A stretch of 64,000 nucleotides of DNA from Prorocentrum cordatum (lineage: Eukaryota > Sar > Dinophyceae > Prorocentrales > Prorocentraceae), in NCBI GenBank assembly GCA_963575745.1, contig CAUYUJ010014174.1:97001-161000 (forward strand), given 5' to 3'. The stretch's first letter is position 1. Every line of letters starts with the position of its first letter. Below the pieces are notes generated by a model that saw only the letters and a program-made list of their open reading frames with translations, had not been told where the DNA came from and did not search any database. Below are positions 21,096-31,477 of this stretch, piece after piece. A program made the position numbers and the translations under genes.

Positions 21096-21921
21096 TTGAG
21101 CCCGACGGGGCTCGGTCATTACCTTGGGTTGCCCATCGATATTCATCATGTTCGTCATTCGTTGTCCTTTGCCGCGCCGGCGCTCTTGTGCCCATGGTTC
21201 GACTCCGTGGCGAAGCAGGGGCTCAAACAATGATGGGGTCATGCATTTCGATGGGACCTCTTGTAACCATCTTGCGTTTTTGTCTTGCATATCTCGGTGG
21301 AGCTGGACGCCCTCCGAGGGCCACCTTGGGCGCGCAACTCCGGATGTGTTCCCCGCTCGTCTCGTGTCCGTTCCTCCTCTTTCTCCTTCGCCCCCTTCCC
21401 TCCCCAAGATTCGAAGACGCGAAGCATGGAAGCATGCGCGGGAAGTGCAGGCGCGAAGTACAGGATACGTGCGCGCACGGCGGGCACCACCGCAGGAATC
21501 ACCGCGGAGCGTGGGAAAGACTCGCAGACTCGCGTGCACCTTGCTCCCAACCAGACCGGCAGGGCCGTGTGCATCGAGGACCCTGGCATGCGAAACACCA
21601 TCGCCCACTGGCCCGCGTCGTCCAAAAACGGTGGTCGGGGCCACCGCGGGGCCGTCCAAAAACCCACGCTGGGCGCCCCGCGCGCGTCCAAAAACGGGGC
21701 CCTGGCGAGTCAAAAGAAACGCCCGCCACCATTTCTGCCAACAACGATCCCCGCAACCGCTGCCGGATTTCTCCGCCGATTCTTTTCCCTGTGATCGGAG
21801 TGCATCTGAAAAGCTGGCGGAAATGGAGGCGACCGTTCCTGGGTGCACGGCAGCGGGATCGACGGGCGGGGCTGGCCCCGGAGCAGACAGCGTTGTTCGG
21901 CCACGCGCAGGGGGGCTGGGT
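21096..21921. other. Unassigned stretch, no gene recognised
   Basis: Frames of 150-266 codons overlap in several phases on both strands. None contains a motif I recognise. The overlap of equally long frames is typical of GC-rich non-coding sequence. Confidence 0.45.
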
Positions 21922-21945
21922 TAAGTCGGGCCTGTCCCTCGTCAG
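21922..21945. mobile_element. Family A left terminus, solo
   Basis: TTAAGTCGGGCCTGTCCCTC matches the left end of family A. No matching right end is seen within 500 bases, where a coding-like minus-strand frame begins instead. Confidence 0.65.
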
Positions 21946-22439
21946 CTGTAAGGGGCACCAAGAGGCATGACCATCACCATGTAGGCAGTGTCCAGCAGCA
22001 GAAACAGTCGTGAAAAGGACTCGCGTTCCACATGTGGACTTGACATTGACACTATGTGGCACTCTTGGTCCGGTGTGAGTTCCAGTTTGAACACGCGGCC
22101 GCCTTGCATGTGTGTAGTTGCTGCGCTGAGAGAAACGCGTGGCCGCAAGTTGTTTGAGCTTCCCAGCGGCACTTGCATTTTGAACAGGAGTTCCCATCCA
22201 TCCATCGTCACTGTGTGAAGCGCTGAAAAACCAAATTGCATGTTGTTGCGAGCCACATGTCGGAAACCATTCACCGCCCATGACTTCAGCTGTGGAGAGC
22301 TGTCAAAGCGGATGCGCTTCGCGCTAACGCGAGAGCCACAGTTCGAAAATTGGTCGCCATTCTTGTAGGTTTCCGTTAGCAAGATGAATGCGCGGAACGC
22401 TATTGGGAACATCACACAAAAAAACGATGCGCCTTTCAT
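21942..22439 (-). CDS. Unrecognised protein, possible exon(s)
   Basis: A 165-residue frame on the minus strand. The base composition is more balanced than in the flanks and the amino-acid mix is normal, with aromatic, Met, Asn and Lys residues such as RHVARNNMQFGFSALHTV, so it reads like genuine protein. The first 25 residues (KGASFFCVMFPIAFRAF) are hydrophobic. Just upstream is an AG|G acceptor (CCCAACAG|GTACACG), so this may be an internal exon and the ATG need not be the start. The last dozen residues run into the solo family A end at 21922, which suggests that the natural 3' boundary or a donor lies slightly earlier, or that insertion broke the gene. I do not recognise the family and infer no function. 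Confidence 0.4.
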   Translation of the reverse strand: MKGASFFCVMFPIAFRAFILLTETYKNGDQFSNCGSRVSAKRIRFDSSPQLKSWAVNGFRHVARNNMQFGFSALHTVTMDGWELLFKMQVPLGSSNNLRPRVSLSAATTHMQGGRVFKLELTPDQECHIVSMSSPHVERESFSRLFLLLDTAYMVMVMPLGAPYS

Positions 22440-22469
22440 CGTGTACCTGTTGGGATGCCAAGCTTCAGG

Positions 22470-23160
22470 GTCAAAAGCTGCAGGGCATCTCAGGCGACAC
22501 GACGATCGGCCCGCCCGAGGAACAGGGAGGGAGAAGCGGGGAAAGGGGAATGAGCAGGGAATGTCGAGGGACGATGGAGGAAGGGGAGGGAGGACGAAAG
22601 GGGAGGGGAAACGCAGGCCACAGTAGGAGGGAGGAGGGGAGGGAGGGAGATGGAAGGTCGATTACATTCACATCGCGCGCGCTTGGATCGCAATGGGCCC
22701 AGGAGGAGGAGCTGGCAGAAGTGCAATCGGAGGGAGGCAACCAGGTAGCAAGCTGGAGTGCAGAGGGCAGACGCGGTGCCGGGTTGACAGGACATCGTGG
22801 CCGCTCTCCGGCTTTCCAACGCCACCGTAGACATGGCGGAGCGCCTCCCATGAGGAAGAGGGAGGGGGGGTAGGAGTAGGCAAGATGGGATGAGGCACGA
22901 GGGGGAGGGAGGACAGGGAGAACGTGAGGAATGGGAAAGGGGACAGGAGAGGATTAAGATCAGGCAGAGGGTGAGGCAATGAGGTTGAGTATCGGGAGAA
23001 TGGGGAGGAGGAAGGAGGATGAGATGAAGGAGGAGGAAGAATTGTGTGGAGGGGCACGGTTGCACCGAGAAGCCCTTGTTGGGGATGGCAGCGTCGTCAT
23101 CCAGCGTGATCCGCCTCCAATTTCGCTTTCATCCTCTCTGTACACATTGTTGTTTATGCG
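22470..23160. other. Purine-rich G/A tract, no gene
   Basis: Irregular GGGAGGA-type sequence, densest at 22520-22650 and 22850-23045. No motif. Confidence 0.55.
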
Positions 23161-23690
23161 CGCAGGCATGAGGCACAGGCGTGCGCCCAAGGTGGACACA
23201 ACCTTGCGTGCGTATGCGCACTCATGGGCCTCTTGTGTACACAGTCATTGTGGTGCGCAGAGACTCGCGCAGTGGTGTGCACACGCCGTGCACTGGCAAA
23301 GTGCAAGGGGGCAGTGCTTGTGGTGTACGCATGCATGTCGCATGTTTCCAGCCCGTGCCTGTTCGTAGAGTATCGGAGTTGGCGGGGCGTTTGGGGAGAC
23401 CCCTGGTGGTAAATAGCCAGAGGCTTGCATCCGACGCCTGGATTTTCCACAACGTAAGGGTTCCCCCAAGTTCCTGTCTTCCATCCCCATCCGTCTTCGA
23501 CCATCCTGTGGCCCAATACGGGCCCCCAGAGGCCGAGCACTGTCAAGAACTTATGTCCTCCGGTTTTGTTGCCACGGTCGACGCGAGGATGCCAGGGTCT
23601 CCAGAAGTCTCCGCGGAGGCCTCCAGAGGAGGAGGGAGGAGTTGCTATGGCGGTCGCGGGGGAAGAGCGCCAGTGGATCCCCCTCCACGT
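23161..23690. other. Unassigned stretch
   Basis: Frames overlap on both strands (plus 23181, minus 23546). No recognised motif. Confidence 0.4.
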
Positions 23691-23694
23691 GAAA

Positions 23695-23900
23695 ATGGGT
23701 GGGTGGGTTTGCAGCCCCCCCCTCCCTTCAAGGGGGGGGAGTTTTCGAACCCCCCGCCCCCCTCCCTTTCCAAGGGGAGCGAGGGAGTTTCGGACCCCCC
23801 CCCCTCTCCCTATCGCGCTGGAGACGGGAGGAGAGTATTTCGGACACCCCCGCTCCCCCCCCTTTGCGCCGGAGAGGGCTTCTGGGTGGGGGGACGCCGT
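23695..23900. repeat. Imperfect 55-60 base C-run repeats
   Basis: Three or four degenerate units, each with TTTCG(A/G)ACCCCCC followed by a CTCCCTTT-type block and a GGGGAG step. Confidence 0.6.
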
Positions 23901-23944
23901 TCGCTCCTTTTCCTTTGTGCGGGTCAGGGTGTTAGTGGTGGGGT

Positions 23945-24404
23945 GCTAAGGCCACACAGGCTGCACAAAATCATTCCTCCCCGTCCTGAGCCCTTCCCGT
24001 AAGATCGACCTATCCCCTCATAGCGCCAACGCGGGCTTGCACTCTCTGCACTGTCCGAGCACATTCTGGCCGTCTCGGGGCGATCTTGGGTCATGCGTGG
24101 GCCTTGTTTCTGTCCCTTCTCACAAGACCTACCTCCTGAAAAATCTGACGCGCCCTCGCGATCTGATTCATCTGCTCCTTGACGCTCTCTGCGGCGACGC
24201 GCGCGGTGAAACGGTGAGGCTGCGGATGTGGATGCTGCTGCTCGTGGCGGCGAGCTCGGGGAGCGCTTTTGAGGGGCGGCTGGAGCGACGGAGGGCGCCC
24301 TTGGGACGTCATGGGAGACCCGGCAGCGCGCTTTGGACATCACCGGGTATCTGCCAAATTGTTTTTTTGTTACCAGGGGTCGCGGGTGTTGGATTGCCAG
24401 GAGG
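23945..24404. repeat. Diverged duplication, left copy (partner 25090-25480)
   Basis: Shared landmarks in order: CCTCCCC.GCCTGAGC, CCCCTGATAGCGCCAAC-like, CTGCAC(T)GTCCGA, ATCTCGGGGCGATC, TCTGA(A)CGCGCC..CGCGA(T)CTGAT and a GCTGCTG..GTGGCGACGGCGAG segment. Both copies are followed by a family B element. No clear frame is conserved between the copies. Confidence 0.7.
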
Positions 24405-24560
24405 GAAAAACATACAGACGCAAGTAATCGTCGATTCCCCTGAAAAGGTAGGAAAATATGGGAAGCGGGGGGGGGGGAAGCAACAACCCAGAAAACATGA
24501 GGAAGTATGGTGAATCCTTTTTCTTGTGTCTATTTACTTGTGTGTCCCAGGGCCCCTTGG
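24405..24560. mobile_element. Family B element, copy 2
   Basis: It opens AACATACAGACGCAAGTAAT, has CGTCGATTCCCCTGAAAA and a G-run in the middle, and ends TTGTGTGTCCCAGGGCCCCT. Confidence 0.88.
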
Positions 24561-25089
24561 GATTGGTGCGCAGATGCGCAGATATGCACTGAATGTTTCC
24601 GTTGTTTCGTATCGGGTGGTGGGCGTTGGCAGGACGTGAAGGCCGGCCGATGCCAACCGATCTGCTGAAAGGGGTCTTGCTGGTTGGAGTGTTGGTATGA
24701 TCAGCACGTGTGCGCCGAATGACATGTTTTTTGTTTATTGTGCAGGAGATGTGGAATGTTCGGCCGATGCAAAAATCAACCGATGTCCACCAAATTTTAT
24801 GTTGCAAGTTATCGCATGTATTGGCGATGCATGAGGATCAGAGGCTGTGTACATAATCGCGTATATAGTAAAGGATGTTGCGCAGGAAGGGGCGATCTTA
24901 CGATCAGCCGGTGTGCACCGCGTCGCGTTCTCTTGCAGGGAATCGCGAAAAGAATCGCGGCCAGGGGCCTGCTTGGAGCCAGTCGGGGACTGGCTAGAGG
25001 GTTGTGAACAAAAAACATGTTATCTCGTTAGTTATCGGGTCAAAGTCTTATGGTGTTCGGGCTATGGCGGTAGGGTTAGGTTGGGGTGT
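24561..25089. other. Unassigned stretch
   Basis: Lower GC than average. No repeat partner was noticed and no recognised motif in short frames. Confidence 0.4.
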
Positions 25090-25479
25090 TACGGTCATTT
25101 CATCACCAGCCCAGATCTTCCCTCCCCCCGCCTTGAGCGGTTCACACTCTGTATGATATCGATATCCCCCCGATGGGGCCAACACTGTCTTGCATCTTCT
25201 GCACCTTCCGAACAGTTCTATGCCATCTCGGGGCGATCGTAGGGCGTGGATGCGTCCGAATTTGATATTTTCCCATCAGCTTCGGTGGATCAGCAATCTG
25301 AACGCGCCAGCGCGACCTGATGCATGCAGTTGGCACCTCCCGCGGCGGCGGGGGCGTTGAAGCGCTGCTGCCTGTGGCGACGGCGAGTTTGGGAGAGCTT
25401 CGGGAGCGATTGGGGCGTTCTTGAACGCCCAGCAGTGGGGAGAGATGGGAGCGCGACGTGCGGATCACCTGATTCAGGA
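25090..25479. repeat. Diverged duplication, right copy (partner 23945-24404)
   Basis: Same order of landmarks as the left copy, about 1.1 kb away in direct orientation. Confidence 0.7.
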
Positions 25480-25625
25480 GGGGAAAAAACACACAGACAC
25501 AAATACTCGTCGATCCCCAAGAAAATATGGGAATTGGGCGGGAAGACAAGAACCCAGAAATTATGGGAAAAGATCGGGAATCATTTTTTGTGTATTTATT
25601 TGTGTGTCCTTGGGCCCTTTGACTG
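25480..25625. mobile_element. Family B element, copy 3
   Basis: It opens AAAAAACACACAGACACAAA, contains CGTCGATCCCCAAGAAAATA, and ends TTGTGTGTCCTTGGGCCC. Confidence 0.88.
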
Positions 25626-26073
25626 ATGCTCACGAAACGCTTTCTGTTGCAAGGGGTCGATAGCGCTGGGCGCATGCGAAGATGAGCAGATGTGCGCCGA
25701 CCGGCGACAAACCGTAGGACCCTTTTTTTCCTAGGGCCCGTTTCCTTCGCGTTCCCCGGTCTCCGCGGCGTTGTCCTCGACGGTGTCGTCGTCGTTCTCG
25801 GCCTCGCCCGTCGTCGTTTTCTCCCTCCTCTCGCCGAGCGCGTTTCACTACTCGCAAAGTGCCGACTCGCAAACGTCCGAACCACAAAAACGACTTCCCT
25901 CCAATTACGTGATGGATTGTGAATCCCCCGTGCCGGATCCAGGCCCGATGCGTGCAGCCTTTTTTGCGAGTCGTGGAAAGCAATTGTCGATCCTCTCCGT
26001 CGTTCCCTGGACTCCTCTGCGTCGTGTTCGTCATCGGCCTCGTGCGTCGTCGTTTTCGCCCTCTTTTCGTCGG
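25626..26073. repeat. Diverged approximately 245-base direct duplication
   Basis: GTTCCC(C/T)GG.CTCC..GCG plus CCTCG..CGTCGTCGTTTTC.CCCTC occurs near 25752-25840 and again near 26000-26070. Otherwise unassigned. Confidence 0.55.
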
Positions 26074-26265
26074 CGAGCGAGGTGGGGAAGTGAGAAGGAG
26101 AAGGCCTTTTCAGAAGGCGGTGGGAGTTCTCAGAATCCCTCGCGCCTTCTGGGAAGGTTTTTTCTCTCTTCGGGGAAGGCTTCACAAGCTCCTCAGAAGG
26201 CTGGGGGACTTCCGAACCTTCTGAGAGGACCTTCTCCTTTTCACTTCCCCCACTCGCTCTCCGCC
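26074..26265. repeat. Family J foldback, copy 1
   Basis: Inverted ends: GGGGAAGTGAGAAGGAGAAG at left and the complement of GGGGAAGTGAAAAGGAGAAG at right (CTTCTCCTTTTCACTTCCCC). Inside are repeated CTTCTGAGAAG-type palindromes. The partner is 61285-61468. Confidence 0.82.
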
Positions 26266-26406
26266 GAACTCCGTCGTCGTGCTCTTCCTCCTCGTCGGCG
26301 GGTCGCCGCGTTTCCTGCGGGCTGTATTCGGCACCATGGGGGCGTGGACCCGTCATCCCCCGACGGGTCGGAGCAGAGGAGCCGGTTGCCTTGGAAAAGG
26401 GGTTCA

Positions 26407-26577
26407 GGCTCAAGTCAGGCACGTCCCTCTACAGGAATAATTGAACTCAAGAGTAGTAGACGCATGGTCTGGTGACGATTTGTCGTGCTCTCTTGACTAT
26501 GTGTTTGCTTACTTCTTGACAATTCTTGTGTTTTGCTGCCGCAGTCCGCCTGCAGGAGGACATGCCTGACCTTAGTC
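26407..26577. mobile_element. Family A element, complete copy
   Basis: Left end AAGTCAGGCACGTCCCTCTA, core ATGGTCTGGTGACGA, right end GCAGGAGGACATGCCTGACC. Total about 165 bases, which is the typical length for a family member with both ends. Confidence 0.87.
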
Positions 26578-26739
26578 TGGGCTTCTAGGGGGATCGCGCT
26601 GGGAGCCTCCAGGCCCCCAGTTCTCTCCGCCTTCCGGCTGCGCACCGACAGCCCCCCCCAGGTACGGTAGGCCCGGCGAGCCTCAGCAGGCCCCCCCCAT
26701 TGGGGGGCCCCCGAGCCAGGTGGTGCGGCGTCAGGTGGT

Positions 26740-26950
26740 GATCTGGACCCCAAAATCGGGGGTGGATAGACCTCCTACCCTGACACGTCGATTAGCGAAT
26801 CGGCCGTTTGCGGTTCGCGAGAGGGCGTCGCGGCCGTCATTTTTGCGGGTCCAGGTCCGTCGGTTTCGGTCCCAGGCCGTTTTCACGAAGGGGAGATGTA
26901 CTAAAGGGAGGTTTGTCCACCGCCGACAAAAAAACACCGCCGTGTTTTGG
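26740..26950. mobile_element. Family K element, copy 1
   Basis: It begins AAATCGGGGGTGGATAGACC and contains CTGACACGTCGATTAGCGAA, TTCGCGAGAGGGCGTCGCGG, GTCGGTTTCGGTCCCAGGCC. It ends GGTTTGTCCACCGCCGACAA, whose complement resembles the start. Copies are at 45600-45790 and 56283-56430. Confidence 0.82.
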
Positions 26951-27180
26951 AACACAGGGTCGTCGCCGGGTGTTGCGACTCCTGGACCCACCAGCGATAG
27001 GGACATCCTCGAAGAACCACACGAGTCCCAAGACCGGGGGGTGACACCACATCCAGGGGAAGGAATAATCACATAAACAAAAAGACTCGGAGGTCCGCGC
27101 GGATCAGGCAAACTCGAATCCCACGACAACGAGTCGTACGTCTTCCCGATCCTTTCGTTTGCCCCTCGCCCCCGCGCAAG
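26951..27180. other. Upstream flank of ankyrin exon 1
   Basis: No repeat was recognised. The last 35 bases are pyrimidine-rich and end CGCGCAAG, a plausible splice acceptor for the exon at 27181. An earlier exon was looked for on the plus strand back to about 25 kb and not found. Confidence 0.45.
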
Positions 27181-27240
27181 GTGGACGACTCGGGCAACAC
27201 CGCCCTCCACTACGCGGCGTACCACGGCCACCTGCTCGTG
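27181..27240 (+). CDS. Ankyrin-repeat protein, exon 1 of the visible set
   Basis: The 20 codons read VDDSGNTALHYAAYHGHLLV, a textbook first two-thirds of an ankyrin repeat (D-x-x-G-x-T-A-L-H-Y-A-A-x-x-G-H). The 5' edge is AAG|GTG after a pyrimidine-rich run. The 3' edge is best placed at CTCGTG|GCGCGC, a GC donor. With exon 2 this gives an exact 33-residue repeat period (Gly5 to Gly38). A GT donor three bases earlier is possible but would shorten the repeat by one residue. Ankyrin repeats are protein-binding solenoids; partner and location are unknown. Upstream exons were not found, so the gene's 5' end is missing or lies outside what I can recognise. Confidence 0.72.
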
Positions 27241-28712
27241 GCGCGCCGCGTGGGCGGGGCGCGGGGGGGGGGGGAACGCGCCAGAAGCCTCTTCTCCTCC
27301 CTCCTCATCCTCCGTTCCCTTCCTCCTCCCTCCTCCCTCCCTCCCTCCCCCCCTCCTTCCTCCGCCCTTGTCCCTTCTCCTCCCTCCTCATTTTCCCTCT
27401 TCTTCCCCCCGCCCTCGTCCTCTCTTCCCTCCACCTCCCTCTCCGTTCCTTCCTCTTCCTCCTTCCTCCTCCTGCTCCTTCTCCTCCTCCTCATCCGCCT
27501 CCTCCTCCCCCTTCTCCCCCTCCTCCTCCTTCTCCTCCTCCTCCTCCTCCGCCTCCTCCTCCTCCTCCTCCTCTCCTCCTCCTCCTCCTCCTCCTCCTCC
27601 TCCTCCTCCTCCTCCTCCCCCTCCTCCTCCTCCTCCTCCTCCTTCTCCTCCTATGGTACGCTGGGCTCCTCCTTCTCCTCCTTCTCCTCCTCCTCCTCCT
27701 CCTCCTCCTCCTCCTCCTCCTCCTCTCTCCTCCTCTCCCGCAGCGCCATCGGGCGTTCCCACCCGCGCTCGCGGGCCCAGGCGGACGGTCCGTCGCGAGT
27801 GCGAGGGCCCCAGGGCGCCAGTGGGGGGCCCTTTCCACGGTGTGGTGGGGGGGAGGGAGGAGGTTGTCGAACAGTCTAACCTGCTGCATCCCGAAGCAAA
27901 TCGTGAAGGAAGGTGGGAAGGAATGGAATGAGCGGCGGGGCCAATCGAGGGATGTCGTCGCGGTTAGGGATGACGTAGCACCCTGTCTGTATCGACGTAC
28001 ATGACATTCTTTCTCGGTAGCTCCGTAGAGGAGGCAGCGTAGTGTCCTCAACATTCGAATCAATGTCGTTGTACCCGGAGTGGTCGAACTCAAGGTTGGC
28101 CGGTCACTTGGAGCCACCTCAGAGCCGATCTGAGGCTTCTTGATGTGTGCCGCTATTTCCAAGCTCTCGAGACCACCCATGGGTCCCAGGGCCGTCAGGA
28201 AGCGGCTGAGGGTGAAGGGGTCGTGCCGGGAGGAAGGCCACGTGGTCCGGGACGTGCATCCACATTGGGGCCTGTTGCTTTTTCATGCCAAGGGGAGGAG
28301 GGCGAGGAAGCGAGAGGAGAGGAGGGTGGATCGTGGTCCTCTCGGCGTCGTGCAACACGTTCACGACGAGAGGAGGGGCCAAGCTACTGACGGGAGGAGG
28401 AGGGTCGGTGGTTGTGTCGTGTCATGGGGGGGAGGGGGGAAGAGGAGGAGAGGAAGATCAACAAGAAAGGGGAAGCGGATGGAGGAGGACGACAACACGG
28501 AGCATGCTGAGGAGGGATGCGGAGAACAGAAGGGGCGAAAGAGGAGAAGGATGATGAGGAGGAGGAGGAGGAGGAGGAGGAGGAGGAGGGATGTTCCACT
28601 TCCTCGTCCCCCCCCTCCCTCCTCCTCCGTCTCCCTGCTCCCTGTGCTGCTGCCACGGGCTGGAGGGCACAGCGGCCTTGCGCTTCGCTCCGCTGGCGCC
28701 CCTCCGCGCCAG
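27241..28712 (+). other. Ankyrin gene intron 1 with CCT tract
   Basis: Inferred GC-AG intron of 1472 bases. It is dominated by CCT-rich pyrimidine sequence at 27290-27735, with purine-rich sequence at 28400-28590. The long L/P/S frames over it are microsatellite products. A CCCGCAG acceptor-like site at 27744 follows the CCT tract, but the sequence after it does not look like ankyrin. Confidence 0.55.
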
Positions 28713-28764
28713 GTGCAGGAGCTCCTGAAGGCCAATCCCAAGCGAGACGTCCAGAACTACTACG
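28713..28764 (+). CDS. Ankyrin-repeat protein, exon 2
   Basis: A 52-base exon, phase 0 to phase 1, reading VQELLKANPKRDVQNYY plus the first base of a Gly codon. It supplies the second helix and loop of the repeat begun in exon 1 (consensus V-V-x-x-L-L followed by a loop). The acceptor is CGCGCCAG|GTG. The donor is CTACG|GCCGGG, and no GT is available nearby, so a GC donor is needed. Recognition rests on repeat periodicity across the junction rather than on the length of this short exon alone. Confidence 0.7.
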
Positions 28765-29227
28765 GCCGGGGGCCTGGGGGGGGCGGGGGGGCCTCCCTCC
28801 TCCTGCCTCGTCGTCCCCTCCCTCCTCGCCCCCGCGTCATCCTCTCACTGTCTGCTGTCCCTCGTCCCCTTCCTCTCCTCCCCCCCCTCGCACCCTCTAC
28901 CCCCCGGTCCCTCCCTTTCCCCCTTCCCCCCTCCTGCTCTGCGCGATCACTGAGGCCACAGGCCCGTTGAGCCTGACACAGCGACACGGCAAGAGGGCGA
29001 ACCTTTCGGCGCAGCGCTGTGCGGCAAGGAGGCGGACAGAGCACTGGGGAGTACGGTCGGACCGAGGCGCAAGATCGAGGTCGGCTCGGAGAGGGTGCCC
29101 TGATTTCCTTCCTGTGTGTTGGATGCTCTCGTGCATCCTGGGGGAGGGTCCCCTCGAATGTTCTTCAGGTTTGAAGGCGGAGAGTCTCATGTCTTGAAGG
29201 ATGTTCTTCTGTCCTGGGTTCGGGAGG

Positions 29228-29372
29228 GGCTAGGACGAGGATGCATCCGTTCCAGAGCGTTCCCGAGCACTCTGAGAAGACAGCGGCGCCCGATACATCT
29301 TCCAGGGCCGTCGAATCTCAGTGATGCGCGAAGTATCCGCACCCGATGTCATCCTCGTCCTGGCTTCGTCTC
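29228..29372. repeat. Family H repeat, copy 2
   Basis: ACGAGGATGCATCCGTTCCA, then GCGGCGCCCGATACATCTTC, then CGTCCTGGCTTCGTCT, matching 11635 and 42905. Confidence 0.8.
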
Positions 29373-29449
29373 ATAGGTCCGGCCGTTTTCCCCACGGTCG
29401 GGTTGACCCAAAAGGAGGTTCAGCGACGAGGGAGTGGTGCAATAGATTT

Positions 29450-29610
29450 GGTGCAATACAGAGTTGTATATATATATATACATTTATATAGAGGGTTGCA
29501 GTACATTGCGGTGCGCAAATGTATTGCTGGCCCGTCGCGTGCAATACATTCTTTGCTACAGTGCAACCTAATTCTCCGGCGCAATACATTTGCAGTACGC
29601 TTGCCCTAAA
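29450..29610. repeat. AT-rich CAATACA repeat patch
   Basis: The word GCAATACA(T) occurs several times near 29451, 29550 and 29581, and its complement TGTATTGC near 29518, around a (TA)n run at 29467-29482. Small foldbacks are possible. Confidence 0.6.
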
Positions 29611-29749
29611 TCTTTTGCACCACCCGCTTTTAGCTTTGTGTCACCCATTTGATGCCGCGCGGCGAAAAGAGGGAGCAGGGGCAGCCTCGGCAGGGCGGGC
29701 AAGAAGGATTGGGGCGAGAAGTATCAGGGCAATATCAGGTGGCACGGGG

Positions 29750-29990
29750 AGGCGGAGGAGGAGGAGGAGGAGAAGGAGGAGGAGGAGGAGGAGGAGGAGG
29801 AATAAGAATAAGAGGAGGTGGAGGAGGAGGAGGATGAGGAGGAGCAGGAGGAGGAGGAGGAGCGGGAGCAGGAGGAGGAGGAGGACGAGGAAGCGGTATC
29901 CGTATTTTTTGAGTTCCCCAGGTAGGGGAGGAGGAGGAGGAGGAGGAGGAGGAGGAGGAGGAGGAGGAGACGCAGCATGGAGCCTTCTCC
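29750..29990. repeat. (GGA)n microsatellite, interrupted
   Basis: Two GGA blocks (29750-29892 and 29928-29968) are separated by a GGTATCCGTATTTTTTGAG spacer. Confidence 0.93.
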
Positions 29991-30901
29991 GGCGGCCGCA
30001 GGAGGAGGGGGGAGAAGGGCACGCGGCGGCAGCAAGCGCAGGCGGAGTGGGAGCGGGGGGGAAGGGAGGCATCAGCGGATGGCGGAGGGGGAGGAGCGAC
30101 TAGACACGGCGAAGGGGTGAGGCCCAGGATCGCAAAGGCGCAGGAAGCATGGATTAAAGCGCGTGGCTTAGCGACGGGCCCTGCTTCCGCACAAGATCGT
30201 CGCGCATCCTCGCCAGCCAGACCGGGCGGCACTGGCATCATGCTCCGGAGGGGCTGTTCCCCCCCCGCGCTTACGCGCCGGATCCAGTCTTGTTCGGTTC
30301 AGATGCCCTGCGCTCAGAGGGCACGCGAGCGGGGCGAGACCGTGAGCCGTTGCGCGTGGTCAGCAGGCGGAGGAGGGCGTCAGCGCTCGAAACCAGGCCT
30401 AACCGCGGAGGAACCCTTTCCGTCCTGAGGTCGGTTCTAATCTTTCTCATTCAGCTGGTTTTGTATCCTCTGGGGCGGTAGGTCGTTACCCGGACTTCCC
30501 CCCCTCGGGTAACGTTAAAGATCGTACGTAGCGGGGAGGGCTTGACCCCCCCTCAGATGGGTGCTCGCGCGCATTTCCTATGGCGATCGCAGCCAACTCC
30601 CGCTCCGACGTGCCCAACCCCACCCAACCTTTACTGTCACCCATGGTCCAAGCACATCATCTCGGGCAACGGCCGTTCTTTGAAACAATAAGAAGTTATT
30701 TCTGTCTCGGGAGAGTTCTTGTGGAGTTGGAGGTAGCGGCAGTTCTTCATGAAACGCACCGCTTTCGGGACGAGGAACAGGAGGAGGAGGAGAAGGAGGA
30801 GAAGGAGGAGGAGGAGGAGGAGTGAAGCAGCTAGCCACGGATCTGCAACCCATGCCAGCGCGTGCTCGACGGGCAGCGATCGGGGCAGCGAGCGGCTGCA
30901 G

Positions 30902-30942
30902 GTCACACCGCGGCGAGCTACGCCCTGAAGAACAAGTTCAAG
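30902..30942 (+). CDS. Ankyrin-repeat protein, exon 3
   Basis: A 41-base exon. Its first two bases complete the Gly codon split by intron 2, then it reads HTAASYALKNKFK, the first helix of a further ankyrin repeat (G-x-T-A-x-x-Y-A). The acceptor is GGCTGCAG|GT. The donor is TTCAAG|GCCTCT. The only nearby GT (AACAA|GTTC) would give a frame that stops soon after joining exon 4. The phase match with both neighbours is the main support. Confidence 0.62.
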
Positions 30943-31110
30943 GCCTCTCGTCGGCGAGAAAGCGCACATCCGTGTCCGCGGCCTCGGGGGGCAGGGACCT
31001 TGAAGGCCGCGACGCCGCGAATGTGGGGCGTCCTGCGACGGATGCCCCTTGCGGACCGCACCCGTGCGACCGCGCATCCGCGAGATCGCGCCCCGGAATC
31101 CAGACCCGAT

Positions 31111-31345
31111 GCGCCTGTGTTCCACCACCACCACCAGAAGTTGGAGGGGGAAGGAGGAGGAGGAGGACGAGGAGGAGGAGGAGGACGAAGAGGTGGAGGA
31201 GGAGGAGGAGGTCGAAGAGGAGGGGGGGGAAGGAGGAGGAGGAGGAGGAGGAGGACGAAGAGGTGGAGGAGGAGGATGAGGAGGAGGAGGAGGACGCCCT
31301 CCCCCTCCAACTTGTGGTGGCGGTGGTGGACAGCAGGCCCATCCC
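31111..31345. repeat. Family L foldback with GGA core, copy 1
   Basis: Inverted arms GTTCCACCACCACCACCAGA + AGTTGGAGGGGGA (left) and CCCTCCAACTTGTGGTGGCG + GGTGGACAGCAGGCCCAT (right) surround a GGA tract (31146-31300). The partner at 60936-61105 has the same arms but a CCT core. Confidence 0.85.
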
Positions 31346-31477
31346 ATCCAGACCGCGCGGGCGAAGGCTGCGGACACGCTGGCCGCCCGGGGAGCCTCCT
31401 CGGCGCGGGCCGCCCTGCGCCTACCGCCTGCTCTCCCATCGCTGCCCCCTGCTGTTTCGGGGGGGGGGGGGGGGGGC

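Larger units (their letters stand above)
28765..30901 (+). other. Ankyrin gene intron 2
   Basis: Inferred 2137-base intron. It contains a family H repeat (29228-29372), an AT-rich patch with (TA)n (29465-29490) and CAATACA repeats, and GGA microsatellites (29750-29985 and 30775-30825). No other exon was recognised in it. Confidence 0.5.

Noticed and set aside
24370-24807. 145-codon minus frame with NRHKKKDSPYF-like end
   Set aside because: The end is a family B element translated. Similar peptides arise at the other B copies.
25142-26422. 426-codon minus frame
   Set aside because: Runs through a duplicated block, a family B element and a family J foldback, so it is a chance fusion of repeats.
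27159-28004. Long leucine/proline/serine frame around 27-28 kb
   Set aside because: Reads through a CCT tract that I place in ankyrin intron 1. Only the 27181-27240 part has protein character.
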